Source: Verticillium longisporum (taxonomy: Eukaryota > Ascomycota > Sordariomycetes > Glomerellales > Plectosphaerellaceae). Taken from it: a stretch of 64,000 bases of DNA. The DNA is taken from assembly GCA_019188255.1 (NCBI GenBank), contig JAETXT010000001.1, positions 3,968,001 through 4,032,000 of the forward strand, written 5' to 3'. Under the pieces are notes generated by a model. That model did not search any database. It was not told where the DNA came from and saw only the letters and a list, made by a program, of their open reading frames with translations. Numbering within the stretch: the first letter of the stretch is position 1; every line of letters starts with the position of its first letter. Positions 10,050-19,140 of the stretch are shown here, one piece after another. The position numbers and the translations under genes are program-made.

Positions 10050-11477
10050 ATGTCGAACAACAACCCTCAGCCTGCCGCCTCTGGGCACGCTTCTGGCGCC
10101 CAGCCGAAACAGCTCTCGCTGGCCACGCGCGCCATTCACAGCGATGACCACATCAGCGTTCACCGCGCCATCGCGCCGGCCATGCACGTCTCGACGACGT
10201 TTGAGTACAGTCGCAACCCAGATGATCTCAAGCACTGGGACAATACCGATGTGCGTCTAGTTCTTCCCTACCCTTTGGCCTTAGCGGCAGGCAAAGAGAA
10301 GCGAGATGCAGAATGCTGATGAGAGCAGCCCTCGGCTCCCCTCGACTCGCACATCTACTCCCGCGCCACGGCCCCCAACACGACGCGCCTCGAGGCCATC
10401 CTCTCGTCAGCCCTCAACGGGCCCTCGGTGACCTACGCCTCAGGTCTCGCCGCCTTCCACGCCCTGCTCGTGCGCCTCAACCCGCGCCGCATCGCCATCG
10501 GGCCCTGCTACCACGGCTGCCTCGGCATCGTGCGCCTCATGAACCGCCTCACGGGCCTCGAGGCCTTTGACCTGCCGCTCGACCCGCGCGCCGACTCGGA
10601 CGTCTGGGCCCAGCTGCGGCCCGGCGACGTCATCCACGTCGAGACGCCCCTGAACCCTACGGGCGAGGCCCTCGACCTCGTCGCCTACGCCGAGCGCGCC
10701 CGCGCCGCCGGCGCCTACCTCACCGTCGACGCCACCTTTGCGCCGCCACCCCTGCAGGACCCGCTCGCCCTTGGCGCCGACGTCGTGCTGCACTCGGGCA
10801 CAAAGTACTTTGGCGGCCACTCGGACATGCTGTGCGGCGTGCTCACCGTCAACCCGGCGCGCGCCGCCGCCACCGCCGCTGCCGCTGCCTCTGCCACCGG
10901 CAAGGCGGCCGAGGAGAAGGAGGACATGGCGACGCTGCTGCGCTTCGACCGCATCTTCCTCGGCAGCGTCATGGGCAGCCTCGAGGGCTGGCTCGGCCTG
11001 CGGTCGCTGCGCACCCTCGAGCTGCGCGTCCTGCGCCAGTCGCGGTCGGCCGAGCAGCTCGTCGCCTGGCTCGACGCCGAGGCGCGCCGCGACGGCAGCC
11101 CCGCCTCGCGCCTCGTGCTGCGCGTCAGCCACGCGAGCCTGCAGCCCGAGGCGCGCGATCCGGACAGCTGGCTGCGCAAGCAGATGCCCGGCGGCTTCGG
11201 CCCCGTCTTTGCCTTTTACATGAAGGACAAGAGGCACGCGCGCCGGCTGCCGAGCAAGCTGGGGCTGTTCCACCACGCGACGAGCCTCGGCGGCGTCGAG
11301 AGCATCATCGAGTGGCGAAGGGTCAGCGACGGCGGGTGCGACGAGAGGCTGATGCGCGTGAGCATTGGTGTCGAGGGGTGGGAGGACCTGCGGGACGATC
11401 TTGTGGAGGGATTCGCGGCTTTGATCAAGGAGGATGAGACGCCTCTGGATGATCTGACGGGGTCTCTCGTCATCTAG
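10050..11477 (+). CDS. Cys/Met-metabolism PLP-dependent trans-sulfuration enzyme
   Basis: A fold-type I PLP enzyme of the cystathionine gamma-synthase/gamma-lyase family, acting on sulfur amino acids in the cytosol. Exon 1 is 10050-10250, a 78-bp intron runs GTGCGT...GCAG, and exon 2 is 10329-11477; 449 residues. Family landmarks are LATRAIHSDDH near the N terminus, the region TYASGLAAFHALL, HVETPLNPTGEALDL, VDATFAPP, and the PLP Schiff-base lysine in HSGTKYFGGHSD (Lys226). The tail RVSIGVEGWEDLRDDL is typical. An Ala-rich insertion (about residues 243-258) lies after the lysine loop. The ATG has a good context (ACACCATGTC). Synthase and lyase cannot be told apart from sequence here; the spacing resembles the less studied fungal branch that includes the S. 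pombe trans-sulfuration-like protein C23A1.14c. That comparison is from memory. Confidence 0.9.
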
Positions 11478-11714
11478 AAGTTCTCGGCATGGTAGACGGC
11501 GTGCATCAATGGTAGGACAGACATATTGAAAGTCGCGAGCTGTCTGCCTTCAAGTGAATGTTCTGTCAAGTTGAAACTCGAATTTTGCTTGCATGTGCCT
11601 AGACTTGCAAGAACGTGGGATTCCACCTAGTATTTCCCGTCTGTGCAGACACCGAGGCAGATGAAGACTTAAATTGCAGCGCAAGGCATCCCATCCTATC
11701 CTTGTCCGCAGGAA

Positions 11715-13179
11715 TCAGAGAGGAATATGCACTGAGCCATCCGGCGCCACAAACTCCGGCAGCATGTAACGTGCGGAGACAAGACTGTTTGATGTTAGCG
11801 CGTTGTTTTCTTTGCGGGGAACACACATGCAGACGTACCTAAACTCGTACGTAGCAGTAACCATGGTGCGACAGGCATCACAATATCTCTGGACCGTCAT
11901 GTTGAGCATCGGCGACTGTTCTGTGGCGCGTTCGAGAACCGAGGCTGCCGTATCAAACCGGGCTACCGAGTCGACGAGACGGACCATCAGCTCGTCTACG
12001 GAACCCTGGAGGTCCATGCCTTCTTTCATGAGGGCGCTGACGGCGTTGATGAGGCACATGGTGCGCTGGACTGGTTAGCAACAACTCAGTTGTGTGTCAA
12101 TGGCGATACTCACAAGCTCCTTCTTCAGAGAGAGAATGTCATTGACACTACATGCAGTGTTAGCTTACACCTTAGCTTACACCTCATGGAGGTGGGGAGC
12201 TCTTGAAGCGGTTTTGCAAAGACTTACATGATGATGGCAATGTTGGCTTCCCTCCAGACGTCACGGCGGGCCTGGCTGTTCATGATGTGCTGTGGCAAAT
12301 GCTCACCAATGATAAACCTGATCATGTTAGCATGCACACGTATGGGTTACTTCAGGTTGCACCGACTCGACAAGACCTGTCAAGGTGTAGACGGCCGTTG
12401 TTCCAAGGCGAAGATCAATGTATTCATCGTACTCCAGAATCTTGCCTGAAATCCGGTGCTCCTGTTCCAGCCCTGAGCATGTGATGAAGACGTTGACTTC
12501 ATGCAGGAAGCGCTCAGTTATCTCTGTGTTGATCACTCGTCAGCATATCACTCCTCGGAGGGAAACCTAGAAACGAAGGACGAACCGTCGGTAAAGAAAG
12601 AGGCTACATCGCGGCCAAAGAGCTTGACGGCCCCATTCACACTGTCGATTGCACAATCCGCGAATGAGGCTGGGCTGCGTATGTATTGATTGAAAGAGGC
12701 CATCGTTTCTTGGCGGTAACGATTGGCCTCCTCCAGATCATCAGCGAGATCGTACTCAGCTGTGTCAATGGTGTCGTCCCACAAGAAAAGCCATATTGTG
12801 TAGTAGGAGAGAGTCTTCAGCGTTTCCCAATCGACGTGTGGGTACCATCTTGCAGAATGATTAGCAAGACTAGGAAAGGTCTATAACTCCAAAAGGGGGA
12901 CGAACAAAGCACAGAACAATGCAAGATCTTGGCTCTTGTGCTGGGCAACTCGACTCGGGATACTAAGCATTCTGTAACATCTTAGCAACGCGTCCTTGCC
13001 AAAAAAGCACACAGAACCTACCGGGTGATGAGCTCATTAACAAACTCCACCAGCGCCAGGTAGTGTATGTTTCGTACAGTCTGAGGCCAGTGCTCGAATG
13101 TGCCTCTCATGCTGGGAACATGGAGAGTGCGGCCATGCAGGGCCCGGGCGATGGCCTCTCCGTCAATCTCGGTATGCAT
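11715..13179 (-). CDS. Class I terpene synthase (sesquiterpene cyclase type)
   Basis: Ionises and cyclises a prenyl diphosphate, probably FPP; about 355 residues. Eight exons: 13179-13022, 12971-12906, 12848-12586, 12523-12363, 12317-12228, 12147-12114, 12065-11839, 11784-11715. All class I motifs are visible: the Asp-rich motif in LFLWDDTID, the NSE triad NDILSLKKE in exon 6, and the C-terminal Arg-Tyr pair in VSARYML. Other conserved parts are WYPHVDWETLKTLSYY and YDEYIDLRLGTTAVYTLTGL. Two introns use a GTTCGT donor. The exon 4/5 junction is odd: the GT-AG pairing there (TCG|GTGCAA ... ATCAG|GTTT) shifts the frame by one. Either a GC-AG intron two bases further in, or a one-base error, restores it. 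An in-frame TAG just upstream supports the chosen ATG. No P450, oxidoreductase or prenyltransferase neighbour is recognisable, so the product cannot be guessed. Confidence 0.9.
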
Positions 13180-14465
13180 TGCGATGGCGATGGCAACCCA
13201 AGGAGATCTCTATATGAATATATAGATTCAAGTCAAAGGAAGGTATCTAGAAGCGAGAGGCGGCAGTAATGACGGTAAGACGACCAGAGCTAGCTTGTGT
13301 TGTTGTCGAAGAAAAAGGTTTGAGCGGGAGCAAGTCGTCGGTTTAAAAGTCAGTTATTAGTCCAGCCGGTCAATGAAATGCCCTGGCTAACAATTATAGG
13401 TATACCTGATTCACAGCAACGTAATGACGCCCCTTCCTGTAGGCATAGAACGTGAATGTGAGTGGACGTCTAGTCGGAGCCAGTAGGTCGATTGGAATGT
13501 AGACAAAGAGCTGAGAATGGTTTAAGAGGTAAGCTTTCATTTCCTATCCGCTCTTAGTGGGAGAACATCCACAAGTCTGGCGAGCCTGACAGATGTCAAA
13601 GCTGCTCTTTTAGCCAGTAAAGAGATATGCAACGGACCGTTGGGTAGCCACTGGTCGGCGAGCGGTACGCAAATTTGGCATGTACCGCATCGGAAACAAG
13701 TGAATACACAAAACGATACGTAGTCAAAGACAACATCAGGAAGAGCAAGTATGCAGGGACTAGGCTAGGGGCCGGAATCTTGGGGTTCAAACTTTGTCGT
13801 CATCTTCTATCGCCACTTCATGATGGACTCTAATTCGAACTATCGATTTCGACGGCGGACAAGGCTAACCTCCTGTCTGCGCCCAGTTGGCCGAACATAA
13901 GTTCATCCTGGGGCTGAGGTAGTTCGGGGTAGTCTCCTCATTTTGAAGCCTCCGCTGCCCTTACGTCGCACCATGTCTGGTTGCGCAAGCGTAAATAGCC
14001 CTAAAGTTTGTGCTTGAGACTTGCAGCATTTACTGAATCCGCCCATCAAGCGAGGGCTGAGACTGTGCCCTAGGAGACAACAGGACGGCGCAATCGAACG
14101 CTTCTGACAAGGATCACGCTTGCCTGCACTCGATTATGCGGCGTGCCGCCTCTCCTTTGCAGGCCAAGCGTCGGGCGCCTCGCCTAGCGGGAGTCTATTG
14201 CCGAAACCTCGTGGATTGTGCGACTGCAGTCTGATAGGAGGCTGACGCACACGTAGATCCTCATGCGGGCTATACAGGACGGGACCGGGATGCGGCGTTG
14301 CAAGCAGGCGCTCTGCGCGACTGAGCAGCCAGGACCGGCTTATGGCCAACGGCTCAGCGTCGGTCTCATCGAAATTTTGGTGTCTCGGCCAAGTGTCAGG
14401 CGGCCCTCTTATCTTTGAGGGCGCAGCACTTGTTGTTGGGTACTTCTAGTGCGAGTAGTGTCCTC
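13180..14465. other. Intergenic, no gene seen
   Basis: Upstream of the terpene synthase and downstream of the deacetylase. Short minus-strand open frames (for example 13394-13536 and 13596-13790, the latter with a hydrophobic stretch) start at non-ATG codons or stop quickly, and nothing is recognisable. Confidence 0.45.
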
Positions 14466-15254
14466 TCACGGAGTTCCTTCTTTTACAAGATCCGTAATAG
14501 TGACTATTTCGTATCCTCGCCTCTTGATTTCCGGGAGGACCTCTCCAAGCATCGGCACAGTCCAGCTTCTCCTGTCGTGGCAGATGATAATGGCACCTGG
14601 TCGCAGCATACTCAAGATGTGTCGAGCATTGACTCTCGGCCGGCTGATCTGGGGGTCGTGGGGGTAAATGCTACCGAGCACCATCCTGTAGCCCAGCTTG
14701 TCGATCAATATCCGCATACGATCGCTGAAGAAGCCAGAGCCCGGTCGGAAATAGTTCGCTGGCGTGGGAATGTTTTCGTAGTCGTACACGCTCTTGATCT
14801 TCCTGCTGACACTCCTTATCTCGTTCTCGAGCTGGGCGTCGGTCAGCGAGCGCGAGGGCTCGTCGTGCATGGCATGGTTGCCAAGTTCGTTGCCGTCTCG
14901 TATGATTTCGCCGAGGGCGTCGAGGCGGCTCTCGACCTGCGAGCCGATGACGAAGAAGGTCGCGTGGGCGTCGTTCTCCCGGAGAAGCTTAGCGATCGCA
15001 GTCGTGTGTTCGGATGGCGCATCGTCGATGGTCAGGGCAACGATTTTCCGCTGCGTCTCAACTTGCCACAGGACATCGGGCCACTTGCGCTGAAAGTGTC
15101 GGATGAGGGCCGCGGGCGGCTTGTAGATGACGTAGAAGGGGATAATCAGGAGTACACAGAGCGCGAGAAGGCCGAGGAGAGTCGCCATTCGGTTTCGCCG
15201 CACGCGTCTACGCAGCTTGGTGGGTAATCGTAAGAGATGGAGTCGTGGCGCCAT
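14466..15254 (-). CDS. Membrane-anchored polysaccharide deacetylase (CE4, NodB domain)
   Basis: Metal-dependent deacetylase family acting on chitin-like N-acetylglucosamine polymers or related glycans. Single exon, 262 residues. A basic cytosolic tail (residues 1-22, many Arg) is followed by one membrane segment (about 24-44), so it is a type II protein with a lumenal or extracellular catalytic domain. CE4 motifs: TIDDAP (Asp77/Asp78, catalytic base and metal ligand), NHAMHD (His127 metal ligand), YFRPGSG (Arg170; RPGSG replaces the usual RPPxG) and IIICHD (His226) near the C terminus. It lacks a chitin-binding module. The altered motif 3 and the anchor make the exact substrate uncertain; other fungal CE4 enzymes of this layout are uncharacterised as far as I know. 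Confidence 0.88.
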   Translation of the reverse strand: MAPRLHLLRLPTKLRRRVRRNRMATLLGLLALCVLLIIPFYVIYKPPAALIRHFQRKWPDVLWQVETQRKIVALTIDDAPSEHTTAIAKLLRENDAHATFFVIGSQVESRLDALGEIIRDGNELGNHAMHDEPSRSLTDAQLENEIRSVSRKIKSVYDYENIPTPANYFRPGSGFFSDRMRILIDKLGYRMVLGSIYPHDPQISRPRVNARHILSMLRPGAIIICHDRRSWTVPMLGEVLPEIKRRGYEIVTITDLVKEGTP

Positions 15255-18198
15255 TGCTCTCGCTCAGGCCCGTGAGGCATGAGGGGAGAGGTGATGGAAG
15301 TGGAGGGTCGACTTGGACATGGTGTTGGTCGCAGGTGCGAAACGAAAGTGCTGATGATCGATCGGACAGGGGCCCGAAGATGGAGCTTGAGCTCGGACGC
15401 GTCGTGTTCAGGGGTCTGTGGCTTTGCAGTCTTCTTTGTGGCTGGTACGGACATGGGTCCACTTCCACCGCGAAAGGCAACTTCACAACACGATGCTGGG
15501 TGTAATTCAACTGACGCCGTTGAGATGTTTCTAGAATTTTGTGGCTCTTCACTAATGGGATATCCTGTATAAGTGACGAAAAGTTTTTTTAAATTTAAGT
15601 CATCAAACCAATTAATATCAAAAAACAGGTCTAGCAAAGTTGGCGACACAAATCGGTCCAGCACAAACCATGAGTCAGCATTCATCTCAGGGCACATAGA
15701 AATAACAAGCGGCATGCAATCGCCGGCAACAACATCGCGTTTTCTCTCGGCAAACATCCATTCATCAAAGATTTCAGAGATACAATGCCTTGCTATTCCA
15801 GACACTCGTTGACTCGGCAGTTTCCTGACCTCCAACGACTGCTTTCGCTACCTAGTGGAAGCCCTCTCAAGTCCACCCAGCTCACCGCTAATGAACACAA
15901 CGCAGCAGCATAACTACAGGCGCGCCGTTGACATGCATCTTGTTTTTACCCTTGGAGTAAGCCTCATAATACCTATGCTCTGGCGTTGGTCTGCAACAAG
16001 TTCGATGCATGAGATTGGTAGGTAAGTTTCGGAGTATAATCTTCATACTGGCGAGGAATCCGCCATAAGATTGGAAGAATTTGAAGAGCCTGTCTTGTTG
16101 GTCAGAAGCAGGCACCAACATGGCTTGATTTTCATCATTCTACAAAGCTCCGTCGTGGCCACCATGCAAGCGGAAGTCTGCTCTGGTAGTCTTATCTATA
16201 CCGGAAGAGGTGTAGGCGTTCATTACGCCGAATTTGTGCGAACCAAGAGTTAAATCTCACGCGTATTACATTCTGTCAACGCTCGTAAAGCCTTCCATCA
16301 TGAAGACTTAGTTCTTCCTATGATACCACCACATCGAAGCACGAACATAGGCCCAAAGCTTAGGTGCTCCGTATGGCACAAGTACTACACGTCAACTCCG
16401 TTGGCAGCCCACAAATGATATTGATCAGCCATGAAGGCTCATCTACTAGCTTCGCTGATGTAGACACGAGAAGCGATATCGACCTCGTGAGCATGAAAAT
16501 CACATTCCGCTAAGGCTTTAAAGTCTTGATCAGTGGCACCGAATCGTGTCTGCCCATGGGCTTCTCGATTCACCACAGAATTTCTGTTTGTTCAGTTCAC
16601 TGTTGGAGTCCTTGAGGAGTAAAAAGCTTCATTGCTGAGGGTCCAACTCTGGATAGCGATTCCCCGCCCTGGACTTTCTGATAAGTGATATCATGATCAG
16701 GCAAGACGTGGGGAATGAAAAATTTCGCCATCATGTCATTTCAGTCATCTCAGCTCTATCGTCGACCTGACACATTGGAGGAGTGGAAAAGTGGACGAAG
16801 CATCTTACAAGAAGAGTATTCAGACACAGAGTCGGGAAGGGCAGGTTGGTAGTCAAGATACGTTAAGCCAAGCTTTTGTGCGAAATAATGCAACTGGTAG
16901 CCATAGAAATGATTTGGAAGACGAAGCCACAGTTGATTGAATCCACGAATTGTAACAAGAGAACGCCATGGCGAATCATTGGTAGAACGGTTTCATACAG
17001 TTCTCCAGCTTCGATATAGAAAGTCGAACTAAAAATTACCTCTTGTTTTCTATTTTGGCGAAGGACCGGACGTTCCATGCCTCGATTCCGTTCGATCTTT
17101 CCACCTACGGTGTATGCGCGACACCGGGTTTTCAGAAAGACTCTCCTGAACGCTGGCTATAGATCCCCATAAGACGGTTCCAGGAGAGTACCCTCCGAAA
17201 AGCGTCACCTCACCAAGGTAATGCGCGTCGCAGGGCATGGTGACATGTCAAGTGGGACTCGAATGCCATGAAGCTTATATCCAGACTTTATTACCTGCTC
17301 CATTTATTCTTCGGTTAACTCTATAGATTGTCTAGCATGATCTAGCATTCTATCGTGAAGAATGGCCCCAGCTGGTCCCGTTCACTGCAGCACCTTGGGA
17401 TCCAGCAACGAGCCACAACGCCATGCTGCAAACCTTCCCTCGCCCTGCACCACGCGCCCCGACAATGACGTAGCACTCCCTCGCTTCTGCCGTTAGGTTA
17501 CCGACTTGTCGCCTACCTACATCGAGCCAAATCGCAGACCACGCCAGACCTGCCGATTCAAGATGGGTCGCTCGCAAAAAAAGGTGTCACGAGTGTCGAT
17601 TTCGGCAGCCCTTCCGCTGGCGTACCTCCCCAAAGAGGCGATTGATCGACGCGGACACCCACAACCGTCCGGGACACCTCCGTCCGGGGGCGGGGTCGTC
17701 AATCAATCTGAACCGTGAGGGAACCCCACGCATGGCACCGGCAGATGTGATTCCGGAGCCACCCAGGATCGCTTATCCAAGGCTACACCATGGAACAACC
17801 GCAGTGTTCGAGTTTTGCCTGGAAACAGCTCATCGGGGACTGTCACATGGGGGGATGCATTTCAAAAACGTCACGAGCAAGTTGAAGGTCAAAATCGTGT
17901 CTTGTTTTGCTGCCGTCTGGCGCGAGAGGACATCCACACATTGGACTGAACATGTTCTACCAGTCCTGTTTACTCAAAACGCCATTCAGAATCCATCCAA
18001 AAGGATCCAAGTCAATCCCCCGATTACTCCCCGGACCAAAATATCGCCAACCCGGGCGCCTTAGGCTGCCATGTGAACCGGAACACTCCCGCATGCCGCG
18101 TGAAAGCCGAGTCGCATGCGCGCACTCACTTTAATATGTACAACGAATGATTCGAAAATGCCGACAAGTCGACATTGTGGCATTTGGAGCGCGTGGTT
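15255..18198. other. Gene-poor region, possible decayed sequence
   Basis: Nearly 3 kb without a gene I can support. Base composition from about 15.5 to 17.3 kb is more AT-rich than the neighbours. Minus-strand open frames at 15550-15835 (extending antisense past the deacetylase start), 15888-16121, 16863-17078 and 17050-17238 are short, interrupted by stops and show no domain, so this could be eroded coding DNA or plain spacer. 17.3-18.2 kb is GC-richer and also empty. Confidence 0.4.
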
Positions 18199-19140
18199 TT
18201 AGATCCACACTTCCGCCGCCGCCGGCCTGGCGTGCGACTGCGGCTGCGCGTAGCTTTCCTGGAAGAAGGCATGGAAGAGGCTCTGCACTTCGCCCATGTA
18301 GTCCTCGGCGCTGTGCTTGGAAAGACCCTGCGCCTTCAGCGCCTGCTCCTCCTCGTCGAGAATGGAGTGCTTGATGCCGTAGTCCTCCGCAATTTCAGAA
18401 ACTTGAGCCAGCTCACGACCAAAAGGGTGCGATTCGATGATGGCAGGCTTCTGTTGCTGCTGGTACGCGACAGGAGGAATAGAAGGAACTGGCGGCTTGA
18501 TGCTGGGCGTCATGGAGTTGTGAGACATGGTGGATGCGGCGGTCGAGGCGGACGATGTCCTTGAGTAGCTAAAGCTGGCCTTGGTGGAGAGAGTGTGATC
18601 CGAGTCCCGCGACATGGCTGAGATTGATCGTTGACGGGCGATAGCGTCGTAAGACGCCTTCTTGGTGTGAGAAGGGGATCGCTTGGGGATAGCAGGCACA
18701 GGAGGAACCTCGGGCACAACGTAATCCTTTGCTGATACCGGTGTGACAAAGTAGCAGGAGAGATGGTTCGGCTGCATAGACTTGGACTGCTCATTGCGGT
18801 CGACATCAGGGCTGGTGGGAGGCGTGGAAGCGACAGTGCTCGGGCTGTCTGGCTCTTCGTCTGAAGACTTGGCGGACTTGGTCGAGTTGCTGCTTGAGGT
18901 GTTCCGAGAGATATCTGGCGCATTGTACGATAGCATGTTGGTGGTGTAAATCAGCTCGACGGGTGCTGAGATTTGGTGCCGGACTGAAACATGAGGAGTC
19001 TTGGTGGTCTTGCTTCGTTGAGGGCCATTCTCCTTGTTGGCAGCGGCGGCAACATTGATGCTCTGCTTCACCCTGCGGGTGGTGAAGGCCCTAGAGAGCG
19101 ACGACATGGCGAAGGTGTTGTGTTGGTGAGTATCCGACAT
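18199..19140 (-). CDS. Conserved fungal Ser-rich protein of unknown function
   Basis: Single exon, 313 residues from the ATG at 19140; an in-frame ATG at 19107 (MSSLSRAFTTRRVKQ) may be the true start, because the downstream sequence looks more conserved-like. The middle is Ser/Thr/Pro-rich and disordered, with the Pro motifs VPEVPPVPAIPKRSPS and IKPPVPSIPPV that could bind SH3 domains. The C terminus HPFGRELAQVSEIAEDYG followed by LDEEEQALKAQGLSKHSAEDYMGEVQSLF looks helical and is the likely functional part. No membrane segment, signal peptide or enzyme motif is seen. Function unknown. Confidence 0.8.
   Translation of the reverse strand: MSDTHQHNTFAMSSLSRAFTTRRVKQSINVAAAANKENGPQRSKTTKTPHVSVRHQISAPVELIYTTNMLSYNAPDISRNTSSSNSTKSAKSSDEEPDSPSTVASTPPTSPDVDRNEQSKSMQPNHLSCYFVTPVSAKDYVVPEVPPVPAIPKRSPSHTKKASYDAIARQRSISAMSRDSDHTLSTKASFSYSRTSSASTAASTMSHNSMTPSIKPPVPSIPPVAYQQQQKPAIIESHPFGRELAQVSEIAEDYGIKHSILDEEEQALKAQGLSKHSAEDYMGEVQSLFHAFFQESYAQPQSHARPAAAEVWI

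Noticed and set aside
10440..11276. 278-codon minus-strand frame
   Set aside because: Antisense shadow of the PLP enzyme, Gly/Ala/Arg-rich.
13596..13790. Minus-strand 64-codon frame with a hydrophobic N terminus
   Set aside because: Starts at TTG rather than ATG and stops soon after the hydrophobic stretch; no downstream exon recognised.
14415..15227. 270-codon plus-strand frame
   Set aside because: Antisense to the polysaccharide deacetylase, which has all CE4 motifs; product has no recognisable domain.
15146..15835. 229-codon minus-strand frame upstream of the deacetylase
   Set aside because: Overlaps the deacetylase start in another frame; first 95 residues slightly protein-like but no homology recognised.
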